Origin: Paulownia fortunei
Taxonomy: Eukaryota; Streptophyta; Magnoliopsida; Lamiales; Paulowniaceae
DNA length: 64,000 nucleotides
Assembly (NCBI GenBank): GCA_019321725.1
Contig: CM033108.1
Coordinates: 5,464,001 to 5,528,000 of the forward strand
Reading direction: 5' to 3'
The translations under genes were made by a program, and so were the position numbers. Positions 14,280 to 26,540 of the stretch are shown piece by piece. Positions within the stretch are counted from its first letter, which is position 1. Each line of letters starts with the position of its first letter. The notes under the pieces were generated by a model. It ran no database searches and was not told the DNA's origin. It saw nothing but the letters and a program-made list of their open reading frames with translations.

Positions 14280-16385
14280 TCGAGAATTATACCATATGAA
14301 CATATAATTATAAAAAAAAATTAACAAACACATAATACTTATAAAGGTAAAATATTTATAAATGTGAATATTACCTTACCTTCCCTGACAACGGCGTCAA
14401 AAATTTTCTATAACTTTAATATTGCAAACTTAAGTGCAGATTGTGTCAAGTAATAAATTTTTCGAAAGTCCGACATCGATTTATAGGGAAGTTATATAAA
14501 GTTTTCGAATTTATATTTCTTAAAAGATGGGTTGAATATGGTTTAGATTATAACAAAAAAATTATATTATAACTAAAAAATCAAAGTAATAAAAGTATTA
14601 AAAATTAGGAATCTACTCTTAAGTTTTGGTTAGAAAAATAATTATTTATTATTATTTTTACTTCTTTTAAATGTTATTATTGGAATCCATATCAAATGAA
14701 AGTTCTAATGGGAAGATGTTATCAAATAGTTTATGTATTAAGGTAATCATGATATTGTCTTACTATTTGCAAATTATCTTTTATCACAAATACTTGTTTA
14801 TGAGATCAAGTATTTATGCACACCTTTATCTACAACAAATCAATATTTCACTTTAACAGGCAGTGTAGTAGAACCGTACAATAAGTTAAATGAACCCAAA
14901 TATTTGTTGTGTCATTGGTGATACAAAAATAAAAAATTGCCACTAAAAATGAAAGGTTTTAACGTCAATACTTATTTATAATATTAAGTATTTATGCACA
15001 CATTTGTCTGCAACAAATCAATGTTTCACATTAGAGGTGGATGGAGTAGAACTGTACAATAAACTAAACGAACCTAAGTATTTATTGTGTCATTGGTGAT
15101 ACATAAATAAAAAATCACCACAAAATAAGAAGGGTTTTAATGCTAACACTTATTTATAGGATTAACTATTTATATACACATTTGTCTACAACAACTCAAA
15201 ATTTCATATTAGCAGTCGGTGAAGTAGAATCATACAATAAGCTAAATAAATTCAAGTATTTATTGTATCATTGTTAATACATAAATCAAGAATCACAACA
15301 AAAGAATAAGAGTTTCAATAAAAAATTAAAATAATAATACAATACATCTGAATACTATGCACATTTATAACTGTTCATCTTTTTCCATCAAGAGGGTCAC
15401 CTTTTTTTTTCAACTAAATGAAATTTAGAAAAACATAATAAAAGTAGAAAACACTAAAAATAGAAGAAAAATTAGATAATATATTTCTATTACTATTAGA
15501 AAACTTACATTACTATTAGAAAACTTAGTTTAAAAAAAGACAATAATAAAACTTTATTTCCCTCTCTAAGGGTTTTTTGTGTGTCTTGAATATCATTCAA
15601 CAGTCCCTACTTATAGTAGAATAGTGACTAAATTGGTATCTCTAAATTCACTCAAAATGCACTTCAAATTAAAATTCAAATGTGTTCTAAATTCACATGT
15701 CCTTTTTAGATTGGAATATTGTCATATATTTTTTTCTATGCAATCAACTGATTTTGAAAAAGTGATCAATATAAAAGTTATGTATTTAACTATTACCTTA
15801 ATTTTTCAACTTAAATCACCGAATTCTAACTATTAGGGAGAACGTTATGTTTGGTTTAATGAGATGTATCAACATAAATAGATTCTTTCCAATACACTTA
15901 GATGAATTTTGTGCTTTAATTATGATTGAATTGCGCTGAACTTCCAACAACAAATTCTATCTCTTGGCTTTCAAATGAAGTAAAATCCAGGTTCATAAAG
16001 TTTTTGAATATAGTGCTATTCCCAAAATACAAAACCTACACAAGTGTATAAACATATTTATTTTGAATTTAATACAAGCCCAACAATCATTTGCAAAGTT
16101 CAAGTGATATCTTATATATATTTGATCTACACATGATGAATTTAGACAAAATATGATCATTTTCTTCTAATTGTAATGTTTATTTGATTCAATAAAATAT
16201 TTTCTCACAACTTGCTCACAAAATGTGTTGTCTTATTTGGTTTTATTTTATTTCTTTTTAATCTCTTTTTATTAACTGATTTTCTAGTACAAAACATTAA
16301 CAAAACTATAATATTAATAAGAATGAAAGAAGAAAAATATAAGAAATTTGATATAAAAATATATTAAAATATGCATTTATTAAAA
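14280..16385 (-). mobile_element. Retroelement-like insertion with tRNA-Asp-type primer site relic
   Basis: Present only in copy B of the tandem duplication, so it inserted after the duplication or was lost from copy A. At 14,382-14,399 the plus strand reads TCCCTGACAACGGCGTCA, two mismatches from the 3' end of plant tRNA-Asp (TCCCCGGCAACGGCGCCA). Read on the minus strand this is a degenerate primer-binding site of the Athila type, with LTR-like DNA to its right. No gag or pol is visible, so it is a non-autonomous or truncated relic. The limits are estimated by comparison with copy A. Confidence 0.4.
14803..15340. repeat. Three tandem copies of a unit of about 177 bp
   Basis: Units start near 14,803, 14,980 and 15,158. 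Each begins ATyAAsTATTTATrYACACmTTT, followed by TCTACAACAA-, GTAGAA- and TTGTGTCATTGGTGATACA-like blocks in fixed order. By eye the first two are most alike and the third is more diverged. They lie inside the retroelement-like insertion. Confidence 0.75.
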
Positions 16386-17330
16386 GAGACATACACTTGC
16401 TTAGAAGCATTTAGTCTCCACAATGAGGGGTAAAATTGAAAATAAAAAATTGTTTCATTTTGTACCCTTCACTTATCTTCTTTCCAAAATTAATACATGT
16501 GTTCACCAAGTTAATTTTGGAATTTAGGGCAAAATATGTCAAATAACCGAAAGATAAAAACAACTAAAAACAAAAGTTTCGTATATTTATGATTTATTTT
16601 TCTATCACATTTATATTGTACTTTTGTCAAATAAAAATCTCTCTTATTTTTCATTGATTTAAAATAGTGTTTATTATATTAATGATGTTGGTACTAGATG
16701 CGTGTGCCTATGTTTTTAAAAGTCATAAAACTTAAGATATTTATTTATTTTTTGTATGTAATTTATTTTTTGATAATGTCACGTGCTTAAATGAAATTTA
16801 TGAAACTTTAGTAATACCATATTTTAAAACTAAAAAAAAAGACTGAGATTGAAAGAGGAAGAAAGTAAGAGAAGAAATGTGAGAACGAAGTAAGAAAAAC
16901 AAAACTACAATGTGATTATAATGCGAAACTATTTTAAAATTTGTTAGTTTTTTTTTTGGGTAATTACGGTGATGGACAAAAAAAAGATCATCTCAACATT
17001 TGGCCTCTTTAGATATAAATGAGTATAGATAGTGAAATCACACTCTTTGTCAAAAATAAAAGAATATAGATAGTGAAGTCATACTCTTTTTTAGAAAAGG
17101 CTAGGCCAACATATACAAAAAAACAAAATAAAAAAAAAATAAAACAATTGACATTTTGAAAAATCATTGTTTAAAAATTTGATATTCTATTTACGATAGA
17201 ACCAGTAAGAGAAAAACTAGCGCCCCATTTTTTTCCAAAAAAGAAAAAAGAAAAAAGAAAAAAGAAAAAATCTCCCTTTTTCCATTGATTAGTGTACAAT
17301 GTGAAAAATGAATGAAAATGCAATAAAAAA

Positions 17331-18590
17331 AAAAGTGAACAGCGCTAAATAGAATAAAAGAAAGGTGATGACCTGAAGAAGAATAATGGAAGAACAAGGT
17401 AGACTTGGGAAATGGAAGCAAGGGGTGGAAGTGTAATTCAATGAACTAGTGATACCTTGTATGATAATAGATTCATAATATATCATTTATCTATTTTCCA
17501 ATATTCAATTACTTGCTATACAAAGTCAAAGTATATGATTTTTGAAGTGATCTTTGATATTGACTATTTCATAATTTTAATGATGTAAATCATAGCATGT
17601 GTCACGTTGGTTACTATTCTTTAAGTATTTTTAATAATAAATTATTTAGTGTTATATTCACAAAAATAATCGAGTAATTAGTAATGTCTATTTTCACAGC
17701 TATATATGGATTTATCCTTTGAAATTTGCTAGCTCGATGATTAAGCAGTCCTGATTTTCAATTGTAGTTTAGAGAAACACAGATGTAATTGACCTTGATA
17801 AAAGCTAAGAAAAGAAAATTTATAAAAAAAGAAATTACACTCATGGTACAAAACACAAATACAAAAAAATTATTTAAAATTATAATTTTTCAAAAATAAA
17901 AAATATGCTTACATATTTAAAATAACAATTAGTTCCATCTTCATTAAATCATTTTCTCATAATTGAAGGTCTATTATGATATTTGAAGAAAAAATACAAC
18001 TTTTGAATATATTGAAATTATTAACGGATCTAATATATTGTGAATTAAAATTTTCAAATCCAGAGCATCGTCATCCTAAATTTTTGAAATTATAAGAATT
18101 GAGATTAAAAAACAGGATAGCGTGTCTGAAAATTGAACCACAATCACATGCTTAAGTTAGGTAAACCCCGGTTTTCCCGATGCTTAAAGTTAGATTAACG
18201 ACCAAAACTGAAAAAGACAAAAATAAAAATAAAAGGCTTGTTGATTTATCCTATTCCTAATAGTGACTTTTATAATAGTTGAATCCTAGGCAAGTCAATA
18301 CGTGGTTAACGGAATAGCGACGGATATAAAAGATGAAGCTAAAATTTACGGTTATGATTGAAAAGAAAAACTCAAAATAAGTATTAAAAGAATTGAAATT
18401 CATATTAAGTGTTAACTTAAATTCAAACATTTCAATCAAACACACATTTAATCATCAGACAAAAAGTATTATTAGAACTTTCAATAAGTAGAATTATGAA
18501 AGTTGATCATTGCTTTGCGGAAATTAATTAGACAAAAAATCTAATAAGGCCAAAGAACCTAAAATTAAATGTTGCATTATAGTACATACA
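17331..18590. other. Gene-free AT-rich spacer
   Basis: No open frame with recognisable family, no RNA gene and no clear repeat was seen between the tandem duplication and the left LTR of the Tat-type element. Confidence 0.5.
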
Positions 18591-19504
18591 TGTAACACAA
18601 ATTTCGTTATCTGTAAAATTAACAAACAAGAAAAATTGTACAATTGAGTTTTATTGAATTGAAATAATAAAATGGTTACAATCTTTAATTAATTTCTCTG
18701 ATTATTCTCTTCAATCACAATATCTTTCGGATTTGAAAATTTGGAGGTAAAATCGTTGATTTGATCTCCTCTAAATTGATTTCGTCCTTCAATAAGGTTA
18801 ATTCGAGGGTTTAGTACTTTGATTTCGAATTAAACATTACAAATTCAAGAATATTGATTTGGTAAATTTGGTAACTTGTTGGTGGAAGTGACCCTTTATA
18901 TCCTCTAATGTGGATTGAACTTCTAATAACATTAATTTAAGAGTTTAACAACTTAATTTTGGATTAAACGTTATCATTTGGATAGACTCCGCGATGAACG
19001 TCTTGACTTTCGCCTCGAACACCATGGATCTTCTCGAACTTGATCTCCTTAAGTTGAGAGAATTCCTCTAACACATTTTTTGCTTGGATTTCTTTTTCAC
19101 AACTTGTGTTTTTTTATTTTATTGGAGATAACCCTTATTTATACTTGTAGGATATGAGTTATTGCTATAATTATTTAATGAAATGACGCAATTTGATTGA
19201 TCTTTCACGATTTAATTGACATTTACTGTTTTAATCACAAGATGTGATTTAAAATACCAAAACATTGGTATTTACTTTCATAATTTGCAAGATACAATTT
19301 TGATTGCCAAGAATTGAGATTTGACAGTTGGCAATATTTGATTGATCGAAAATATATACTAAAATATCAATTAATTTACTATTTACTTTAGAAATTAAAT
19401 TTGATTAAATTCTCAAAATATAAATATAAAATATAAAATTAATATTTAATATATTATTTTATACGTGTCATCATTTAATTGACGATAAATTTTATTTGTT
19501 TACA
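18591..19504 (-). repeat. 3' LTR of the Tat-type element
   Basis: 914 bp, TGTAACAC...TTTACA. It aligns along its length with 31,388-32,266 and is longer by about 35 bp, mainly through an indel near 19,000-19,030. Element orientation makes this the 3' LTR. Confidence 0.85.
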
Positions 19505-21228
19505 AATGCTCCTTCAAAACTTGTTCAATAATAATATATCTTTGAGTGAATAAATCGCCATAATTATTTCAATTTTTAATTGGGTTTTGCAAAGATGTAT
19601 GCAAACTTTTGAATCTGAACAAAATGAATAAAGAATGAATAGTTGGACTTACTTTCAATATGATTTTGATAGCCCAAATCTTATCCTTTTAGTCTAATCA
19701 ATTCAGCCCATAGACATTAAAATCAAGTGAATATTTCCCATTTGAAACAAGCAGAAGCATGAAAGGCAGGCAGTCTTGCTCTTTCTTACCTTGGTCATCC
19801 CTTTTTTTTTCTTTTTAAAAATTCACTTGGGCCACTAATCATGGTATATGTGGTCTTTAAGCACTAGATTTCTTTCCAGTTTGAAGCAAAGTCAGCGTGC
19901 TACTTTGCATCTTGACATGCAAAAAACTTCCTTTCACCAAATGTTTTCTTGCAGCAAAATTTGTCATATATTATCAATACCTTCCAATTGAAAAATGTAA
20001 AATTTGTAGATTTCCTTCTAACTTCAAATATGATGATCAGTACTACAACTGCAAAAACTCTTGCTCGTGGGAATGTTTTGGCAAGACAATGATACTACTT
20101 TCCATTATTCAAATCAAGGAAAACTTCCCTTCTTTTTGCATTCTTCATTCCCAAGTTGCAGGAGAATGGTAATTTCATTTTTCCAAACATTAATTCACCT
20201 CTATAAAAAAAGGAACTTTGATGCTTCACATGCTACATTCTTATTCAAGAGTAAAGAAGTATGTATTTTCTTTTCTTGTGCACACTTTTCGTAATGAAAG
20301 TGGGAGTTTCACTTTGAATTCTCATATTCTGAATTGGTATATTCTGTATGGCTTTGGTGAAACATCACATATCATATTTCCACACAATAATCGTCTACAA
20401 ATCATCATACTAGATGTTCGATGCATTGCTTAAAAGAAGCTGTTGTGTTCTAACTTCTTCTTCTTTATTTTTTTTCTTTTTTTTTTGTAGCACAATTTGC
20501 TTTCGGTAGAACAATCTGCTTGGATTGTTGCAGAGGATTAACAGGAAGCTCCTGTAGATTTTTCTTTTTCTTCAGCTTGTTTTCTCAACGTTTGTAAAGA
20601 ACTTTAGCATTGGGTGAGAACTCTTCCTCTTTGTTTTTTTTTCCTTCTCTTATGTCAATTTTCTTCTCTCTTTTCTTTTTGTTTTCTTTGAATATTTTGT
20701 AAAAATTCACAGCCCCACCATAACCAAAGGTTTAACAACACTAAATTTCTCCTAAGAAATTTTCAGAATTGCATTGCAGAAGCCTCTGCCATGATTAAAA
20801 GATTTCTTTATCAAACTTTAGCATGCTAGAATCGACTCTTTCCTATCAAAGCCGATAATAATTTGGAAATTCCTTTTCAATTAGGTTCTGCTCATTTCCT
20901 GAGCAATTGAGTAATGGAAATATTTCCAATTCAAGCATCAATTTGACACTATAAAAGACATGCTTTATTGCTCTATTTTTCCTACAACTTATCAAATAAA
21001 GAAGTTTGCAGCATTGCTCCATGTTTCTTATTGTTTTATCTTTGTTTTTATACTCTCCCTCTTTGCTGCAAATTATTGAATTGGTAAGTTTTTTCTTATA
21101 GTATAATTCCGCACACCATATATTTGTGAATTTGTTGCATTCATTCTCCTTTTTGCTTTTAACTTTAGCCTTGAAAACGCTAATATTCATTTTTTTTATC
21201 TCACTCTTTTTCTTGTACTTTGATAGAT
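19505..21228. other. Non-coding spacer between 3' LTR and antisense mobile-domain gene
   Basis: It lies 5' of the plus-strand mobile-domain pseudogene and may have held its promoter. It contains pyrimidine-rich stretches at 20,455-20,490 and 20,620-20,690. I see no gag/pol sequence. An open minus-strand frame over 20,846-21,433 is partly the antisense of the pseudogene start and has no family resemblance. Confidence 0.45.
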
Positions 21229-24110
21229 TATGGTGTACTTCAAAGATATTTCTTCTTCCTCTGGTGTCCAATACTTGGTGATCCTTGATGATAAGAGCCA
21301 ACATATGGAGAGAGGCACAGTTTGGTGGTTTATGCCCCCAATGTTGGTCGGTATGCGAAGCCATAGACAAAATTAACGAATTCCCTTTACATGGAGGAGT
21401 GGTCCAAGAGATTTCTTTGAGCAAGACTTCCAAGGTGTGGGCTTTGCAAGCAACTCATCATCAACAATCAATCGAGCCAACTCCGTTGCCAATATTGGGT
21501 CGCCACATCATTGAAAGTAATGCCAAATGGGGAATGAGATCCAATTCATCGGCAAGTTTCACTACATGAAGGGATATTGGGAATGAATCGAAGACATTCT
21601 CAGTCTGTGCGAGCGCAAGCTTCTTGCAGCATAAATATATGACTCGGTGTATGCTTCGTTGTTCACCTATGATCGCAACTCCGACATAGTCAAGGCATTT
21701 TGTGAGGCTTGGTGTCCACTCACCACCACTTTGTTGACTTCCCTTGGAGAATTATCTATATTATTATGGGATCTACACTCTCTTGCGGGCCTTCCTATGA
21801 TCGGATTTCTCTATGATGAAGTTGTTCCCTGTGCCAAGGAGTTTACTGATGTCGATGAAGCAAGAAGTAGATTCGTCCCTCACTCTTGCAATCACTTACT
21901 TCATGCTTATCATCTGCTTCAAAGGAGTGCCAATGGAGATCAACCTTCTCAAGTATCCATTGACGAGTGGATTAGATTTTGGTCCAAAAAGACTGTTAGG
22001 TACCATTCACCTCATCCACGTAGAGAAAAGAAGACTGTCTGTCCCAATCAACTCATAATCTACTTGGCGACTTTGGCATACACGGAGAATGGTGCCTTGC
22101 AGAGATAGCTTTATTTTCAAAGCTTGGCGTTAAAGAGAGCTCGAGCGAAGAAACACTTTTGGCGGCATACTTAGCTTGTTAGCTTTACGCATTTATTTTT
22201 CCTAGTGACGACATCAACTTGATACACCCTAGTATATTTAAAAATGGCGAGCATCATGGCAAGTAGGTGAATGGTGGGCCTTGTTGTTCCCATCTTAGTA
22301 AGCATTTACAAAGGCTTAAACAAGATCGCAAATTTTGTAAGACCATCCCGCGTGTATTTAATATTTCTCATCCACTTTATCTACAGTTGGTTGACGCATT
22401 ACTTCAAGACTCATCACCAAATTTGGCAAGGAGTACGAGGCCCCAAAATGGCGATATTCTATTGTGAAGGAAATACAAGATACTTTGATCCCAAAGATGC
22501 CCGCAAGAGAATCCATAAAGGAGACCTTGTTTCTTGGACTTGCACCATGATCACCAAGAGCAATGATTTCTTATATGTCGACAATGGAAATGTAGAGGGA
22601 TTTGAGCAAAGCTAATTTATTGCCATTCACTCGAGCTTTTTTTCTTTACGTTAGGGTGGACACTTTATCATTGAACCTTATAATCCTCATCAATTTAGTC
22701 ACTAATTTAGATTCTATCAAGTGGTGCCGGGAGTTCTTACACGAGACATCTGCAAAGCTTTTTTAGAAGAAAAAGTTCACTATTAGCGTTTGTGCACTTT
22801 GTCCAAATTTATGTCTGAGGCGCATCTTCCTTGTATGCCCCCAAATGCAAAGAAGTTCTCGTTGGGAGACTACAAGAAGTGGTGGACCAAAGTTCATGGA
22901 ATTCAGTTTGAAGAAAATATTGCGAGCTTGATCAATTTGAAGCCAAGTAAGATCTCACCCAAAGGTAAGGAACATGACGACAAAGATGGCCCACTTCATG
23001 ATTCACCACATATGCATGTCGTTTCTTTTCCCAAAGAATGCACCACTCAAACCATCGAGCCTCTCGAAGCCAATAAGAGAAATAGTATTTCTCACCCTAT
23101 TGAGGAAAGTTGTAGTAGTAATGTGGACCATCATTGAAAAAGACATAAAAAGAACCTTGAACCTTTGGAGCCAAGGGACATTGACATTCATGATGTTACA
23201 AACAACCCACGTCAAATGGAGAACTTTATTGAAGAGATTCTTTCTCAATTTAAATTTTTTTCTCTCTTTTTTTTAGTATAAAAAATAAGTTCTTTCTATC
23301 TTAACACCTGTAATGTTTCAGTTGGAGGAAGAACTATTTAACATTGATGACGAGGGATTACAAGATAGACAAGGGTCGATCGTGGGGCCCAACTTGTTGG
23401 CTACAAGTTCTTCAGTTAACAAGGAAGTACAAAAGGAGACATTCAACTTGGCTAGGGCTAAACAAACACCTCATTATGCTACATTTTTAGTGTTTGAAGG
23501 TGATAAGTTTATATTTAACGACCAAAAGGAGTATCTTCAGAAGCTATGGAGTGATCTTTGCAAAAGAATAGCAAGTACTTTAGTTGAATCTATCTCATCC
23601 ATCAAAGATGACGTGTTGTTTATTCTTGAGTCCATAAAGAGCTTCAACAATTTTGACATCTCTCATTTAGAAGAATTATTGGAAGCATTTTTTGCTAAGG
23701 CTGTTGCTTATGATGAAGTAAGGTCAACATCCTCCGAGAAAACATCTAAAGAACTTCTTGCACGATAATTGAGTGAAGTTAAATGTTGTCTCCATGATGC
23801 CAAGACTGGAGAAAGCAAATAAGTCAATCAAATTCAATCCACTAAGGAAGAGTTGGAGCAAATCAAGAAAGAGCTTGACAACTTGAAGGTACGAATGAAG
23901 AACTTGACTATATTATTGAAACGACAATAAAAACTTCTTCAGAATGCTCAAGCCGAAGTTCATGAGATTGAAGAGGAAGTCATTGCTATCAAGAATACTT
24001 CTCATTTGAGTAATGAAGTAGTTGAGAACTTGAAGATTTCAGTGGTACACCTTGAGGCCGCCAAACAAGAGTTGAAGAATTTAAGTCATTTGGCTGAGGA
24101 TTTTTTTTTT
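21229..24110 (+). pseudogene. Plant mobile domain (PMD) protein with coiled-coil tail, carried antisense inside the Tat element
   Basis: PMD proteins are transposon-associated and related to Arabidopsis MAIN/MAIL1. The reading starts MVYFKDISSSSGVQYL at 21,229. Typical PMD blocks follow in several frames: RIPFTWRSGPRDFF (about 21,380), MYASLFTYDRNSDIVKAFCEAW (21,647; first 20 aa diagnostic), LPMIGFLYDEVVP, GLVVPILVSIYKGLN (about 22,278), YFKTHHQIWQGVRGPKM and LPCMPPNAKKFS (about 22,830). An acceptor-like TTTCAG at about 23,318 opens a second exon (about 23,320-23,768), leading into a heptad-rich coiled coil to about 24,110. At least four frame breaks or stops (near 21,376, 21,570, 22,109 and 23,137) disable it. 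The strand is opposite to gag-pol and convergent with it. Confidence 0.75.
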
Positions 24111-24354
24111 GCTTCATGTAATGAATGTCATCATTCTTAAGATTACATAATAGAAATTTTCCTCTTTCTATCTTGTAATCCTTCGAGTGCATCAAAATTT
24201 ATGAAGTGCAATTTTTTTCTTGGTGCAATAAATTACTATCCCATATGAAAGGAAAAATATAATTCATCACAAATTCATGACTGAACTTAGAAAATATCTA
24301 AGCTACCTACGTACCCTAATAAAGGGATCAAGTCATAACACAGTTCAAAGATTT

Positions 24355-24660
24355 TTTAGAGGGGGGATGCCGTACACAGTTTATACTCATACGGGCCAGG
24401 AGTATTCATTATTTTACCACCTTGGACTAGGTGGGGTATTTAATATTTTAACCACATAAAATTCCTTTAGTGGAGTGAATTAACAATTTAACCTAGTGTA
24501 TTCACTTTTGGTGGGTAAGTTAGCAGTTTAACCGCGTATACTACCTTTTGGTGGGTGAGTTAGCAGTCTAACCACGTGCACTATCTTTGGTGGGTATTCA
24601 CAGTTTATACTTGTGCGGGTCAGGAGTAATATACAGTTTAGACTCATGTGTCAAGGAGCC
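24355..24660. repeat. Minisatellite of about 41-bp units inside the Tat element
   Basis: Four units carry a TAACC core (24,448, 24,489, 24,529, 24,570) and GGTGGGT-type joints. They are framed by a longer direct repeat, ACAGTTTATACTyrTrCGGG at about 24,376 and 24,600. The array separates the integrase end from the antisense PMD gene. Confidence 0.7.
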
Positions 24661-24678
24661 CCTCTTTTTTTTTTTACT

Positions 24679-26115
24679 TTAAGCATGACAGCCTTTTAAG
24701 AACTTCCCATTTATTGGGCTAATTCTTAAGCCATCTTCAGCAATCAATTTGTAAGCGCCATTTGTGTAAACTTCTTTAACAACATAAGGACCATCCCACT
24801 TTGATGTAAATTTATTTCCAGTCTTATAAGTAATAATGATTGGCCTTCTTACAACAAGCACCAAATCGCTAACTTGAAAAGAGCGTGGTCGTACTTTTTT
24901 GTTGAACACCATGGAAAGATGAGCTTGATAACACTTAAGTCTTTATTGCTCTTCTAACCTTTTCTCATCAAGAGGTTTCAACTCTTCAAGGCGTAAGTGC
25001 GCATTTTCTTCCTCAGTTAGTCCTTCTTATATGACTATCCTCAATGATGGAATTTGCTGGTCAAGAGGAATGACAACTTCAATGCCATATACCATTGCGT
25101 AAGGAGTCGCTTGTGTAGGCATTCTATAAGTGGTTCTATATGCACATAAAGCTTCTCCGATTCTTTCATACCAGTCTCGCTTCGACTTAGCGATCACTTT
25201 CTTCAATATATTACACAAGTTTTATTGAATGCTTCAGCAAGGCCATTGGCGACAACATAGTACATAGAAGATTTTCTTTGCTTGAAACCAAACTTCTGAC
25301 AAAGCTTATCTATCAAATTGTTGCAAAAGGGCTTTCCATTATCCATGATTATATATCATGGAATCCCATAGCGATAAATAATGTTAATGCGGATAAAGTC
25401 AACAATATTTTTCTTATTCACTTCTTTAAGAGGTATCGCTTTGGCCCACTTAGAAAAGTAGTCAGTTGCAGTGAAAATGTACAAATGTCCGCCAGAAGAC
25501 TTTTTCATAGGTCCAACCACATCTAAGGCCCAATCATCGAATGACCATAAAGTAACAATAGGGTGTAATGGTTCAGACGGTTGGTGAATGAGGTTTGTAT
25601 GAAACTGACAAGCTTGAGCTTGACATCTTTGTGCGTAATTCATGCAATCTTTTACCGTCGGTCAATAGTAACCCATTATTTTATATTCGAAAGTACAAAT
25701 TTGGGCCTGATTGGTGAGCATCACAAATTCTTGAATGGGCTTCTTCCATAGCTTGGATGGCTTTATCATAATCTAAACATCTCAAGAAGACTCCATCAAA
25801 TGAGCGTCTATAAAGTGTGCCCTTATAATAAATGAAGCGAGCCGCACGACGCCGAATATCAACTCTTTGATGTGGGTCATTAGGTAGCTTCTCATACTTT
25901 AAATAATCCACAAGTGGTTGGCACCAATCTTCCTTCTCTATTTCAAACACTTCAACGACATGATTTTCTTCTTCTTCATCACAACTCTCATCCTTAAAGA
26001 TTGGTGGTACAACCCAACTTCTACATATTGGTACACGAACTTCACCTTCAGGCTTGTCGAGTGTAGAAGCGAGATTTGCTAAAGCATCAGCTTGCTTATT
26101 ATTCTTCCTTGGCAC
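24679..26115 (-). pseudogene. Integrase of the Tat-type element (broken)
   Basis: From the right: the end of RNase H (NNKQADALANLAS), an integrase zinc-finger part (EEAHSRICDAHQSGPNL, near 25,715), and the catalytic core with LDVVGPMKKSSGG (first Asp), DNGKPF (second Asp, near 25,340) and AEAFNKT (third acidic residue, near 25,230). A C-terminal region ends VSPINGKFLKG-like at 24,679. Core acidic residues are present, but stops interrupt the frame (near 25,645-25,680, near 25,355 and around 25,210), so no full protein is made. Confidence 0.8.
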
Positions 26116-26225
26116 ATGGTCAATTACTACATCTCCAAGCCATCCAATAAACCTTTTAGCATAATTGGAATACGGAAGTAGGTCAGGTTTCTTGACTTCA
26201 TACAGACCAAGTAACTAATTAACTA

Positions 26226-26525
26226 CTAATTAGAATCTTTATATACCTCAAGATGCAATTGCTTTATGTCAACAACCATTTCGAGTCCAAGGATAAGAGC
26301 TTGATACTCAACAATATTGTTTGAACAATTTTGGGTTAAGATGAAAGAGTATGACAATACTTTTCCATCAGATATAATGAATACAACTCCAGCACCGACA
26401 CTTCCTCTATGAGAAGCTCCATCAAAATACATCTTCCAAGGAGGAGTAACTTTAATTACAAGAACATCTTCATTTAGTAGGTCATCAGATAGCTCCCACT
26501 CGGCAGGGATAGGATGATCAACCAA
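26226..26525 (-). pseudogene. Archaeal-type second RNase H of the Tat-type element
   Basis: A 99-codon open stretch contains MYFDGASHRGSVGAGVVFI (catalytic Asp in FDGA) and NIVEYQALILGLEM (catalytic Glu). This is the typical second RNase H downstream of the ordinary RT-RNase H in Tat/Ogre elements. The frame is interrupted on both sides (about 26,220 and 26,526). Confidence 0.8.
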
Positions 26526-26540
26526 AAAATCTGCTAAAAC

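Larger units (their letters stand above)
13641..17330. repeat. Tandem segmental duplication, copy B
   Basis: Diverged second copy of the preceding 2.3-kb unit. It is longer because about 2.1 kb (about 14,280-16,385) was gained, while the part matching 12,020-12,700 of copy A is absent. Near 13,715-13,930 the minus strand stays open (73 codons) and copy A is similar, but I recognise no protein family and treat it as non-coding. Confidence 0.65.

Noticed and set aside
20846..21433. 195-codon minus-strand open frame
   Set aside because: Lys/Ile-rich chance frame in AT-rich DNA, partly antisense to the mobile-domain pseudogene; no family resemblance.
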